From Isoetes taiwanensis (Eukaryota; Streptophyta; Lycopodiopsida; Isoetales; Isoetaceae): DNA of 64,000 nt. Positions 11,669 through 23,390 of this stretch are shown one piece after another; the first letter of the stretch is position 1, and every line of letters begins with the position of its first letter. A program made the position numbers and the translations under genes. The notes beneath the pieces are model-generated. The model was not told the DNA's origin and did no database searches. It worked only from the letters and a program-made list of their open reading frames with translations. The stretch covers positions 1,180,001 to 1,244,000 of the forward strand of contig JAJEKV010000054.1 of the NCBI GenBank assembly GCA_021234155.1, read 5' to 3'.

Positions 11669-13403
11669 ATGGAAGAAGAGACAGAGGTAGTAGAATGCAT
11701 GGGAGGTTTGAGTACTAGAATTGCTGTTGTGAGAGATGCTTGCGAAGAATTATTGATGCTGTGGTGTATGAGACAGCCAGCTTTGTGTCCACCCAATAAG
11801 TTTGCGAGGCAGGCAAACCTTCAGCTCCACATTGACACTGCTGGTCATAATCTAACGATCATGCAAGTTCCTTCATCTATGGTATGTCTTTCTCATCAAT
11901 TCATGCCCATACTCAACTAAACTTATTCGATTGCTTATTATGCAATTGCAGGGAAAGCCAGGAGTGACAGGAGCTGTCGTCTGGGACAGTGGAATAGTAT
12001 TGGCAAAGTTTTTGGAGCATGCTGTGGATTCTAAGATGATGAACTTGCGTGGAACAAAATGTATAGAGCTAGGTGCTGGGTGTGGACTTGTAGGGTGCGT
12101 ACTTTTGTCTAGTGTCTTATATATTAGGCTATAAATTTTGTCAATTATAGTCTTGTAAAGCTTCATTGCCGCGCAAGCAAAACATTATCATGCTGCTATC
12201 ATTTTAGTCCGTCAATTAGCAAACGAATTGCTATTAAGTCTAACCTCAACGTTTCGATAGCAGAAGTGGCAATATATCTAATCTCAATGCAGCTCTCTTT
12301 GATAGGGGGCTTATTTTTGTCTGCTGTCTTAAATAAGTTGTTTTATATATTATCAGTTGAAGTTGTCTTAGTAAATCTGTGTCACATACAGCATCTATGA
12401 TTGTTTTAGTCAATCAATCAGCAAAAAAAATATTGGTAGATCAAATCTGTGTTGCCACATACATCGTCTATGATTACTTTAGTCCATCAATCAGCAAAAG
12501 AAATGTTGGTAAGTCTACCCCCAGTGGAACTCGTGCTGATAACGTTTTGGAAAATCACTGCAAGCCATTATCCTTGATTAATGTACTTAGGAAGTATGCT
12601 TACTGTCTGCCTTCTAATGTACTTAGGAAGTATCCTTACTGTCTGCCTTCCAACTTCACTGTCTATTTTTTTTTTCCATGTAATGTCAACTCTATCATAT
12701 TTTTACACATTGAGCTGTCTTGCTATGATTTTAGATTAGTACTACAGGCAATTGCTATCTTATGTTGTTTGCTTGGGGCTAGTTGTGTTGCAGCATTGCA
12801 TGGAGCTCAAGTTGTTTTGACAGATTTGCCAGATCGCCTACGACTTCTTAACAAAAACATAGAGGAAAATATAAATATCTCAAATAGGCATCATACTTAT
12901 GTTGAAGAGCTTACATGGGGGGAAGATCTCAATGGAGCCAAATTAGATTTACCTTGTGATTATGGTATCCCTTACATTATTTCTCACAATCTTGACATTA
13001 TTATTAAGGAAGATCTGCCATTGTTGTTATTATGGCTGTTATTGTAATGAGCTTTTCCTCTTTCTGGCTTTACAGTGCTAGCTTCGGATGTTATTTATGA
13101 TGAGACAGCTGTTAAAGATCTGCTGAAGGCCATAAAGTTCCTTTCATGTTCTGAGAGCACTATCATAATCTCTGCAGAGCTTCGCAATGGTAGTTGTCAA
13201 GTTGTCTTGTTTCGTCCTTTGGGATAAGTAGTGCTATTAACAGATAGCCATCATACTTTGCAGATGTAGTCCTTGAGTACTTTCTAGAATGTGCGTTGGA
13301 GGAGTTCTCAGTTGGGAGATTATTTCAGAGTTCAATGCATCCCGATTATCAGACTCCACGGGTAGTCATATATATTTTAACTACCAAACGTATACCCAAT
13401 TAG
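11669..13403 (+). CDS. METTL21-type protein lysine methyltransferase (Methyltransf_16)
   Basis: A predicted S-adenosylmethionine-dependent methyltransferase of the group that modifies lysines on chaperones and elongation factors; its own substrate is not readable from sequence. Five exons splice cleanly with GT-AG borders: 11669-11881, 11952-12094, 12783-12964, 13076-13189 and 13264-13403. They give 263 codons plus TAG with phases that agree throughout. Visible motifs are GAVVWDSGIVLAKFL, the SAM-binding loop ELGAGCGLVG completed across intron 2 by CVAALHGAQVVLTDLP, and the post-I motif SDVIYDE in exon 4. The length is normal for the family. Intron 2 (688 bp) uses the acceptor at 12781-12782; using the nearby CAG at 12796 would break the frame. 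Intron 2 also holds a 34-bp tandem duplication near 12581-12648. No lesion seen; likely functional. Confidence 0.87.
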
Positions 13404-14911
13404 GGCATGGGCGACAAATGTATGGGAATGGGACTCTTAATTTCTCTACAGATTTGATGGTTTCGTTTGGAGGATTTCATGGCACGAAACAGACATCCCT
13501 GGCATCGAACTGACACTGTGGTAGTCTCAAAGGAGGTTTTGGCATTGATCTAGATTAAGCTGGCGAGCATGCTTCATTTAGAGCAATATCTTGAACTAGA
13601 ATAGAAGGCGGAAGATCAATGACTTCAATGTGTTGCCTAAGAAGACGATCTACAAAAACGTAAAATTTGGGTGGGGCATTTTCTGCCTCATCCGCCAATC
13701 TCCGTGTGCCACCTGGCACACATTCTTTCCAAGAATTAGTGATTCTTTAGGTCCATTTTCCACGAATCGCTCATTCTCCAATTTTTTTTTTTTTTGTGGT
13801 ATGTTCTTAACTCATTAGGTATGTTTTTAGACTTTGGCCAACTGTCTCAAGTTGAACCTTTGCTTGCATAACAAACTTTGTAGCATGTGCGTACAAGAGA
13901 AATTAGAGCCATCATCGTTCTGAAACGCAGAAAGTAGAAGAATGCAAATGTTTGAGATGCTCTTCTAGACAAACCTGTAGGTGCCAAATCAAATTCACAA
14001 TGATTCAAACAGAAGAATGTTAATAGTTGTTGCAAGAAACTTAACAATGGAGGAAAAGTACCTTAAAACAGAAGACTACAGCTTTAAATCCGATGCTCCT
14101 GCAAGAAATCCCAATGCAATGAAGCGGATCTAAATACACAGCTAGGATACCTGTGTTCCTAGAAGTCGTCAATCGTCCTAGCAGCATGAATATTCCACTT
14201 GAAGGTGCAGTTGCTGGAAGAAACAAAAAATAAAAGGTCAGAACCAAGAATGCCAAAATCTTGTGCAAGAATAAAAGAATCTTGTGCAAGAATAAAAGAT
14301 TCTTATTCAAAGGAGCTACAAACATGTCTAGAAAGACACAAGAAAGTAAAGATCCTTCAAAAACTATGAAAATCTCAAGCGCTCTACTTGAAAAGCACAT
14401 CAAAAGAAAGAGCAGGGCAAGACGCTTCAGAAAATGCAAAGAACGACCGGATCCACGGCGCCTAGAGCCCTGGCGTCACGACGGCGCCATAGCCGGAGCT
14501 CCGGCCGACCAGACCAAAAATGTCCATGTCGCGGAAAATACCCCACCACAAATTTCACGTTACATTAATGTCCACGTGTCACAAATTCTGGCCAGAAAAT
14601 TGTCCTCCGCGCATCCGTTCGTCAGGCAATTTTCTAGGCCAGACTTTGCTCCACATGGACATTCTTGTATACAAAATACGATCTACATGACATTACTGGC
14701 CACATTGAAGGCTCCCAAGATTATTGATTGATTCAACAATTCCAAAGATATTGAGAGCATTTGCTATTAATGGCAATGCGGAAGCTAGTTTTTGTTGTTT
14801 TTTATGATCCCAACAAAGAAGAAAGCAACTTTACCCTAGGGTTTATGGAAGGCTGCAATGGTAAGAATCTATTATAAAATTGAAATGACTTTGAGGTTCA
14901 CGTTCAAGGGG
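13404..14911. other. No gene firmly supported
   Basis: This contains a basic 156-codon plus-strand ORF (14261-14731) that I do not recognise. Its start overlaps a direct duplication of TCTTGTGCAAGAATAAAAG. Local GC-rich sequence at 14450-14660 may be a retroelement relic. Nothing else is supportable. Confidence 0.35.
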
Positions 14912-15041
14912 GAATAGAATAGAATAGAATAGAATAGAATAGAATAGAATAGAATAGAATAGAATAGAATAGAATAGAATAGAATAGAATAGAATAGAAT
15001 AGAATAGAATAGAATAGAATAGAATAGAATAGAATAGAATA
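14912..15041. repeat. (GAATA)26 microsatellite, tail of a LINE
   Basis: 130 bp of perfect GAATA repeats. On the minus strand it directly follows the LINE 3' UTR end GGGACGTTAATGTAT, so it is most simply the 3' tail of the LINE that extends to 27587. Confidence 0.92.
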
Positions 15042-15281
15042 TACATTAACGTCCCTCAGGCCGTGAGGCTCCCGGACTTGTGTAGCATCCTGCGAGCTCC
15101 CAAAAGGGTGCTGCCAGCAAACAGATGCATAGGTTTATGTAGCCATCTAGCGGGCTTCTCTTGTTCTTTATAATACCCGCATCGTGCTTATAGCTGGCTT
15201 CTTGGCCATACACAATGCATCGTTATGAACAGTTTTGAACTGTACTTTGTGGGCCTCTCTGATTCGCTTCATTAGTGCTTC

Positions 15282-16432
15282 TCAGAGTATTAGCCCTCTC
15301 TCTTTGTGCACCCCCCGGTGTCTTATTATCATCTCTTTTATAGCTTTCGCTACATCTATGAGTGTCTCTTCTTTGTCCATCAGTGCTGGGAGTGGGAGAT
15401 CCCACCTGACCTTGTTAAATTTGGACCTTATGTCTGTGTAAACCGGACATTCCTTGACCATATGTGCCTCGTCTTCTATTTTTCCTGAATCACATAGTCG
15501 ACATATTCGTTCTGCTCTATCTATTTTTCTCCATCTATCTTTCTCAATTCGGAGGTCGTGGCTCCCCATTCTGAACCTAGCCAGCGTCCCTCTATTGCTC
15601 CTACTCAACATATGGCTTTTATATGAGATATGTCCTATTTGTCCCCCTGGATTAAAGGCTCCCAATAGCCAGTCTGTTTTAGGCCCTGTGTGTCGCGTTA
15701 GCCAGCTTCTCATTGCCCTGCTCGTCCATTCTTCGTCCCATCCATCCGCCTGTATAATATGGCCTAGTTGCATCCCCATGCTTGCTGTCCACTTCGCTAC
15801 TTCATTAAACCATCCCTTGCCTGTTACTATGTGTTGCTTTGCTGATTCATCTATCGCCAGTGACGATAGTTTGTCTTCTTTCCCATAACTGTTGTCTTTT
15901 ATTAGGTACCTGATTGTTCTTTCCCATGCTCTAACTTCCATTGGTTTTTCCCCTGTTTCATATATGATTGTTGCTAATGACGTACCTGTCTTAATCTGGA
16001 ATTCCTGTCCGTGCCATTGCCTCAGCATGCCTTCCTGTTTTTCCCATTTCTTCTCTGACAGACCTGGCCCCCACGTTTCACATCCGTACAGCTGTGTTGA
16101 TGCTACTATTGTGCTAAATAGGTATGTTTTGATTTCCCAGTTGGTGATCCTGTTGTTCATCATGATGTAATAATTGCCTATTGCCGCCTGGAATCTGTTG
16201 TCTGCCCCTTTTGACCACTTCCCCCCACCATGTGTATCATATCCCAAGTACCTGTACCCTGTGGTTTCCTCTAGCTCTTCTCCCTTGTATTTAAAGGGCT
16301 TGTGTTTTGTCTTTGTACCGAAGGTCACTATTTTTGTTTTGCTCAGGTTAACTGTCAGTCCTGTCTCCACGCAGAACTCTTCTAGTATCTCTAGCATTCT
16401 GTGCATTCCTTTGGCTTTGGTCGCCATCATAC
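15282..16432 (-). pseudogene. LINE ORF2, C-terminal third
   Basis: Continuation of the reverse transcriptase after YADD: MATKAKGMHRMLEILEEF, then VNLSKTKIVTFGTK and YRYLGYD, followed by QLYGCETWGPGL and a terminal zinc-finger-like stretch CRLCDSGKIEDEAHMVKECP. It belongs with 20004-21624, from which the 3563-bp TIR element separates it. The segment itself is open throughout. The first residues of the raw frame (16433-16589) are transposon sequence, not LINE. Confidence 0.88.
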
Positions 16433-16805
16433 CTAAAACAAGGTTGCATATTAAACGGGAGCAAATCATTGAAACGGGAGCAAAAGGAATATTCCTCAAA
16501 GATTCCCTTTTTTTTTCAAAAAAAGAGTTTAAATGAGGTAAAACTTTTATTTTGGTCATAAAATTGCATTTTGACCCCCCCAAAAACACTTATTTTTTTT
16601 TGTACAAAGAGAAAATTGACTATGTCAAAGTGATACTTTTCCTAGCAGTTAGAATTTACATGGAGTGTGTTTTTAGAAAAAACCACTAATTTAAATGTAC
16701 GTCCTAGACAACATTTTGTTAGCTTGGATTGTATTTCAGAAAAGGTACTTTTAGGTTACAACGAGTCATTCTTTAATGATATAATATTTCAAAGTACCAA
16801 AATTA

Positions 16806-19470
16806 TATTCCGGAATACACTATTGCTATTCGAGCTGCAAATGTAAGTGTATTCCGAATCTGATTTTGTTTTTGTTTCGAATCCAAAGTGTATTCCGGAA
16901 TACACTTTTGCTGTACAAGTTTTTGACACTCAACAGTGATCTTGCAATTTTCCAGGTCTTTCGGGTTTTCAGCATTTTCAATGACCTTGCAATTTTTTTT
17001 GTTTCAGTTGATTTGAATGACCTTGCAATTTTTTTTTTTTTTTTTTTTTTTTTGTGGGGATACAGAAATATAGTTCTAATTAATAAAGGGATTAGCGAAA
17101 GGAACAAATAAGATAACAACCACTAGATTTTTTAGCATTTTCAAATTATTTTGATGGCCTTTCAATTTTCTTTTTTGTTTTGTTTTGTGTGGATACAGGG
17201 TCGCGGTTTTAAATAATAAAGGGATTTTGATTTTTTGTTTTTAAAACCAGGGATACTGGATTGTGGTTACAAATCATAAGAGGGAAATGTATTCCGGAAT
17301 ACACTTTGTATTCTGGAATACGTTTTGGTGTTTTTTTTTCTGATTTTGCTGAAGGCGATCTTCCTTTGCAGAGCTCGGGCGACCATTTCAAGGTGGCGAT
17401 GGCCTTGGCATTGATGCTGGCTACAGGTTGAGCTATGGCGCTGGCCTTCAAAGTCGGTTTGTGCAGTTTAGGGTTTTTGTTCGATTTCGGCCTGTGTTGA
17501 AGCATCTGGCGACTTGGTTGGAGCATCCGGCGACTTCTAACCTTCTGCTAGGTAATTTTCGCAGAGCTTTTTTTCCTAAACCCCTACCGCTGTGCAAAAA
17601 TTGGCTATGGTGGAGTCGAGAAGGTCCTCTCCTTCCTTTCTAAGAAAAAATTCTTTTTGTTTGCTCGACTTAAGAGAAAACATTAGGAAATCAGGGAAAC
17701 AGACTCCACTTCATTCAAGCTCTCAACTCCCAGAAATTTCATTCATCCAGCCCCCTTTCGTGATATGTCATTCCAGATCCCTCATAGCGTGCTGGCTTCA
17801 ACATTGAAAGTAGGAAGGCCTGTAAGCACTTTCAATTTATTTCCCTTTTCCAAGTGGATGCATATCTCGTTTGCACCGCATTCCATCAGCAGAAGTTTGG
17901 AGATCCTTTGACAGTGTTTGAGATTGATAAAGCTGGAAACACCAAGCACATGATTTTAGGACTTGATTTAGCTGCTGGACAGAAGCCACAATATGTTGTT
18001 CCACCGTTGGTTTGGTTTGGGGCATATCCAACTAAAGATATAGACATTAAAGATGGGATTTCTGTAAAATTTGGACCAAGAGATCCTGAACATCATTATT
18101 CACTTGTTGGCTGCACTGTGGCACCAGCATTTCAGTTTGAGGATTTTGAGCTAGCCACTCGTATTGACCCTGTAAACAAGTATCCTCTAGCTAGCCCATT
18201 CATTGAGCTACTAACTGATCCATAGAATGAACAAATTTGAGCTTCTTTGACAAGTAGATTCAAAATGGCAAATAAAGTGGCTGCTATGAAAAATATTGGT
18301 TCCGTTCCTGTCTTTATGTAGATCCAATTAGACACTGGCCTTGTGCTTGGCAAAATCTGATATACTATTTTACCATCAAATTGCAGGCCAGTAGGAAGGC
18401 AGGATATAAGATTTAAGGCATTTTCTCTGGCTGGAGTTGGACAAAGAAGCCGAAGCAAAGATTTAGGTGCAGATTTAAGCGACGTATTGTAGTTGTTTTG
18501 TTAAGTTTATATCTAGGAGAATCTCTAGTTTATTCTTGATATTCCATATATATTTATTGTTGATTCTTAGCAAAGACTTAAAGTCTAGATTTTCTTAGAC
18601 TTCATAGAATTCTGTTTGAAGCGTAGATTTGCAGTTTTTAGTGTGGTCTTAGTGTGGAAATTTGCTTAAGAGTTCATTTTAGCTTTCTAGATCTCATGTT
18701 AAATTTTTGTGTAGGTTGCTGAAGATGATATGCATATTTTGAAATATAGAATCTGGAGCCTCGAAAGTGACAAACACAAAGAATGCAGCCATTCCAATAA
18801 CTTTACTGGTAGAAGAATGTTTTGGAGAGAAAATTGGCCTAATGCTGTGATATATGCCTTTAGCTGTAATAAATTGATCTCATTGTTGTAATATGCCTTT
18901 AACTGAGATAAAGGCCACGTCATATTGATGTCAATGTTGTGCCTTTAACTGTGATGTCCCAAGTATCAACTCCACAATGGAACAACCAAAAGAAAATTGC
19001 CCAACTTAATAAATTGCTAGTAGATAACAAGTTCATTAACTAATTTTCTAATGCTTTCTATGTTGTTCAGAAAGTAAAAAAAATGATCTAAAGTAAAAAA
19101 ATGATCTAAATTTGTCGTTTGTATGTACATAAAAAATTCTTAAAAGAACTTCACTTGCTTTTATTTTCAGAACGAAAGCTAAAAATTTAAATGCAATAAG
19201 TCTCATTTGCAGCAACAAATTTAACAACAGTACTTACAGGAAATTCCTTCTTGCATATTTTGAAATATATTATTAATGTAAATATTTCAAAACAATATTC
19301 AAAATGACACTCTTGGTTTGTAAAGGTCTCGTGTTATTGTGCATTCTATGGAATGTAAAGATTGTAAAGCAAAGCTGTAATTCTGAATAGACATTTGCTT
19401 TCTCAGTTAAGCAAAAGTGTATTCCAGAATACACTTTTGTTTTTTCTAAAAGTCCAAAGTGTATTCTCGA
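16806..19470. repeat. Dispersed GTGTATTCCGGAATACAC palindromes
   Basis: Full or partial copies occur near 16806, 16847, 16889, 17289, 19407 and 19453, at both shoulders of the TIR element. The core TTCCGGAA is self-complementary. They may be transposase-binding subterminal repeats. Confidence 0.7.
17854..18225 (+). pseudogene. Captured Cupin_5 (DUF985-type) gene fragment
   Basis: The open frame encodes FGDPLTVFEIDKAGNTKH, MILGLDLAAGQKPQYVVPP, a VWFGAYP block, HYSLVGCTVAPAFQFEDFEL and a final YPLASPFIELLTDP stop. This is the C-terminal two thirds of the YML079W/DUF985 cupin family, with the VP...W and VAP.F.FEDFEL signatures. The N-terminal part with its histidine strand is missing or degraded upstream (LVCTAFHQQK replaces the usual WHFH-type motif). 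The segment lies wholly inside the TIR element and has no visible intron, so it looks like gene capture. The function of the parent family is poorly known (sugar- or nucleotide-type small-molecule binding has been proposed). Confidence 0.8.
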
Positions 19471-20003
19471 GCAGAGGTTTGTTTTTTAGAAAATCCCTGA
19501 TCCAAGTACTTTTTTTAGAAAACCCCTGACCCAAGTACTTGGTTATTTTTTTGTTTTTTATTCAGCCAATAAAACGTCATAACATATCAAACGTGTTTGA
19601 TGGACTAACTGATCGTGGAGACTTGGGACAGATAATCAGTTGCAACGTCTGATAAGCGTATTGTTCAATACGCACCAAATTTTGAGGGTGCCAAATTCAT
19701 GTACTAAAAAACATCAAAGAAATAAAAATTATTTTTTCTTCTCTATTTTGATGTTTTTGATATCTCACTTTCAGAGATTGTGTATTTGTGTCTAGATTTT
19801 GCCATTTCAAGGGTGTTTCTTTGCAAAAAACAAACTTGTCACTTAATGAAGAGCCAAAATGAGGGGGGAAAAAAAATTGAACCTTTTCAAATTCTCAAGT
19901 TTATCCAAAAAAGGCCAATTTTAAGAGCATGGTGTTTTTTTAAAGGGAATCTTTGAAACGGGAGTTCTGCAACACTCCCGTTTAATTTGCAATCTTGTTC
20001 TAA

Positions 20004-21624
20004 GTCATCCGCATAAAACATTATTGGGATTTTTGTTCTCCCTATCATTCTGGTGCTTCCCTATCTCCCTCTCTTTCCTTGAAAAATTCCTGTAATGCAT
20101 CTATGTATATCCCAAAAAGTGTGGGTGATAGTGGACATCCTTGCTTTACTCCTGTGTCGCAGTCTATGGCTTCCCCTCCCCCCTCTATCCTGGCATATAC
20201 CTTTTGGTATAGCCTTGCAATTGATCCTACTAACCCTTCTGGTGCTCTTAGTCTTATTAGTCTGAGTAGGAGTTTGTCTCTGGGTACTGTGTCGAAGGCT
20301 TTTTTAAAGTCCACGAAGCAGCATATGATCTTCTTGTTATTCTCCTTTGCCTGTTCTATTATTATCCTTAGAGTCACCAGATGGTCCGTAGTCGAGTACT
20401 CTGGCCGAAAACCAGCCTGCCCCTGTGCCCTGAGTTTCCTTGTTTCTGCCCAGACTTTCAATTTCTGGTCCAATGTTTTCCCGAACCATTTCGCGAATAC
20501 TGAACTGACCATGATGGTCCTGTAATTACTTGGTTCTTCTTTGTTTCCTCCTTTATGTAGCGGAATTACTTTATTAAACTGCCATCTTTCTGGTAGACCT
20601 GAGTGTACTACCTCATTGAATATTTCTGTTATTATCCCTATTATCTGTGGTCCTACGCATTTCAACATCTCCGCTGTTAGCCCATACAGATCCGGTGCTT
20701 TATTGTTTGCCATCTTGTTTAGTGCCCATATCACCTCTTCCTTGGAGAAGGAAGGTTTGTGTCTACCTTCTGGAGCCAGTATTGGTGCAGCCCCTGTTTT
20801 GTATAGACGTTCCAGATATCTTGTCCAGTCTATTTCTATTTCCATTCCTCCCCCCTCTTCTCCTGCTGCTGTACCTGCTTTCGTTTTTGAGCCTTTTTTC
20901 ATATTGTTCCAGAATTCCTTAGGCCATTTTTTCAAGTCTTCGGCTAGTCCCCATTGGTGGTTTTTCAGGTCCTGAACTTTCTTTCTTTTCAGTATCTTCA
21001 CATATTTGTTTCGCTCCTCTTGGTATGTCTCAGTTCCTTTTGCATGTTTGACTTTTCTTCTTTGCTCCATGCATGCCTCGTCAAACCACACTGACCTTCG
21101 AAAAGCTATAGCCCTTCTTCCTCTTTCTTTTCTCCTGAATGCTGTTTTTGCTGCCTCTTCCAAGATGTCATTGATGTCATTCCCTCTGTCCTTCATTTTC
21201 TCTCCCCATTCTTTATCTCTCATTTTCCTTTTTACCGTGTTTATGAATGCTCCCGCTCTGTTTTCTCTGAATTTGACTGTCAATTTGGTCTGTTTACCTC
21301 TTCTTTGCCTGTCTTCTGTCCTATCCCTTGTCGCATTTATCTTGAGTATGATGGGTCTGTGACCCTCCCTTCCCCCTACCGGCCATTCTCCCAACTCCAT
21401 CTTTCCGATTTCCCTTATTGCTTCTTCATTTGCTATCACATAGTCTACTATACTGCTCCCGTGAGCATTTGTACTTGTGAACTGGCCCGAGGTTTCCCAT
21501 CTTCTTAGTCCATTGCATATAACTGTATCTGTGGCTGTACATACCTCTATCAGTGTTTCTCCTCTCGCTGTCACCTCCATTTCGTCTGCCGTGCTCCTTT
21601 TCCATTCTTCCCCCCTTCCGGCAT
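20004..21624 (-). pseudogene. LINE ORF2, endonuclease end and reverse transcriptase
   Basis: The frame contains the end of the APE-type endonuclease (SSIVDYVIANEEAI and GREGHRPIIL, the catalytic SDH-like region) and then RT motifs: WQFNKVIPLHKGG, NYRTIMVSSVFAK, QAGFRPEYSTTDHLVTLR, CCFVDFKKAFDTVPRD and KQGCPLSPTLFGIYID. The palm YADD motif is read just below 20040, next to the transposon junction at 20003. The segment is uninterrupted, which suggests the LINE was young when it was hit. Confidence 0.9.
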
Positions 21625-22159
21625 CACTACAAGAGAATAAGCAATCTAAATCACTAGTTTCATCATTTATTTGCTTAAAATCACACTTTCAAATTTTTTA
21701 GATTTTGCTGTTGATGAAATCCCGTCATCTATATCGTCGCCCGGTTGTAGTATCATATTTTATAGCATTATAGTGGCATAATAGTAACATTGGTAGCATC
21801 ATCTATAGTTGCAGTTATAATATCATGCATTTTGTCCTTGTGGTGCTATAATAGTATCAGCTATAGGATCACATTTATTGCTATAACTAAATCATTCATA
21901 ATATCATCACGAGCGCTATAATAGTTTCAGCTATAGCATCAGCTGTATTGCTATAATTAAATAACTTATAATGTCAACATGAGCATCATCCTTTGTATCA
22001 TCCTTTCTAACACGATTAGTATCAGATGTAGCATCATTGCCAGTGCCACATATAATACCACGTGGAGGTTATAATTGTATCATTATTTAAGTCAAGTATA
22101 ATGTCATGTATTGTTACAAGTTAAACCATGATTATATCAAAATATATAATAGTTGAAGG

Positions 22160-22262
22160 CCCCCTAGGAATCGAACCTAGGTTACTCCAAAGGGCCAAAA
22201 CAATCGGCCTATACATGTTTGGTGATTTATGTGATTCATGTAATGTCCATTGTGCCACATCT
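22160..22262 (-). other. tRNA-like box A / box B module inside the CACTA element
   Basis: On the minus strand TGGCACAATGG (box-A-like) is followed some 75 bp later by CCTAGGTTCGATTCCTAGG, a perfect T-arm stem-loop containing the box B consensus GGTTCGATTCC. The spacing is too long for a plain tRNA, and I cannot form an acceptor stem with sequence upstream of box A. It is a decayed tRNA, an intron-bearing tRNA relic, or a SINE-type pol III promoter. Confidence 0.5.
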
Positions 22263-22299
22263 TTAAACCAACTCCATTCCATGGATAGGTGTTTTTTAG

Positions 22300-23110
22300 C
22301 TGATTAACAGATTGCTATTGTTAAGAGTTTGTTTAGGTTCATGGTCCTAATCTTCAAAAGGCACCTGATGGATCTTTTCCACGCTTTGGTTTCCATTGAT
22401 CCCTCACCTGTCTCATATATCATTATGGCAGATGGTGTGTTTATCCTGATCTTGAACTCTTGGCAGTGCGATTGATGTAATATGCTTTCCTCTTTTCCCA
22501 TTTTCTTTTAAACGGACTACCAGATGCTCATTTTCTCTTTCCTTTCGGTAAATCCTTCCTCTTTTGCTGTTCTATTTTTTGGGTTGTCTTTCTTGTCCAT
22601 CCCCTTATCTTTGCCTTTGACTATGAGCCATCCTTCGTTTGTCTAGCCTACTCTTTTCTGCCCTTCTTCCGTTTCCTAATTCTCTTTGTGTCTGCTTCAG
22701 TGTTGACTCTACTATTCCATTTGTCTCTATTTCTATATGCTCTATTTTTTTGGCATCCTATTTCCCTGCCCAGGCATCCCTTTTGGCCTGGTAGCTTTTG
22801 ACATTTCTAAGCACTATGTATGCTCCTGTACTTGTTGGTTCCTGATCCTCTTCAGTAAAAAGACTTTGTCATTTCTGACCTGGTCTTGGATGCCTTCTAA
22901 TTCAATTCCCTAGCCCTTGCCAAATCTTTGTGAGGATCGTATCTCTGCATTGATTTCAATGCGTCTTGTAATTTTATCCCGTTTCTCTGGCTGGAACCCG
23001 CACCATAGTATCCTTTCCCTTGATGCCATTTCTGTGAGGGTCATGTTGATGTGCTTGGCTCTGCCCCTGATTGTCCTGCTTGTAGTGCCTTCACTATTAT
23101 ACTGTTAAAG
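22300..23110 (-). pseudogene. LINE relic carried inside the CACTA element
   Basis: The minus-strand reading at 22304-22501 (FKIRINTPSAIMIYETGEGS) matches the RT thumb segment of the host LINE (FQIKTGTSLATIIYETGEKP). The complement of 22917-23060 matches its ORF1 RNA-binding block (HINMTLTEMASRERI versus HINVTMRDMAAKERI). The intervening ORF2 is largely deleted, so this is a rearranged, older copy. Confidence 0.7.
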
Positions 23111-23390
23111 GTCTAATAAACTGTAGCCATCTGTGTACAGTAATATACTACCTGACCAGCGAAATTAATGCTTCACTCCACCACTAAAGAAGCTAGTAAT
23201 TTATAGCTGCATATCATATCATGAATTTGAGTGCTGGCTGACGAACTTGTAGATGCTGACATTGTACTACAGGTAACTAGGTTGCTTCCAGCTCCAAGAC
23301 ATTCAGTTGATTATATTTCTGTATTGCATATCATTTTCCTTAGTAACAGATAAACCAACGAAGGAAACTGACTTCTGCACAGTAAAAAAA

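Larger units (their letters stand above)
16437..19999. mobile_element. TIR DNA transposon carrying a host gene fragment
   Basis: The 3563-bp insertion in the LINE has ends that are inverted: AACAAGGTTGCATATTAAAC at the left and, reading the other strand, AACAAGATTGCAAATTAAAC at the right. Subterminal AAACGGGAG and AAAGATTCCCTTT motifs lie at both ends. It is flanked by CTAA at 16433-16436 and 20000-20003, and excising the element with one CTAA restores the LINE frame. No transposase is visible. The interior holds a Cupin_5 coding segment and repeated GTGTATTCCGGAATACAC palindromes. The superfamily is uncertain: a 4-bp CTAA/TTAG duplication fits none of the common plant groups well, though a 3-bp TTA (PIF/Harbinger) reading is possible. 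Confidence 0.85.

Noticed and set aside
12379-13047. 222-codon ORF as a single exon
   Set aside because: It runs through an intron of the methyltransferase; splicing at 12781-12782 and 12965 gives a consistent protein.
14843-15046. 67-codon minus-strand ORF
   Set aside because: It is a translation of the (GAATA)n microsatellite.
20079-21701. Plus-strand ORFs of 67-148 codons across the LINE
   Set aside because: They are shadows of the well-supported minus-strand reverse transcriptase.
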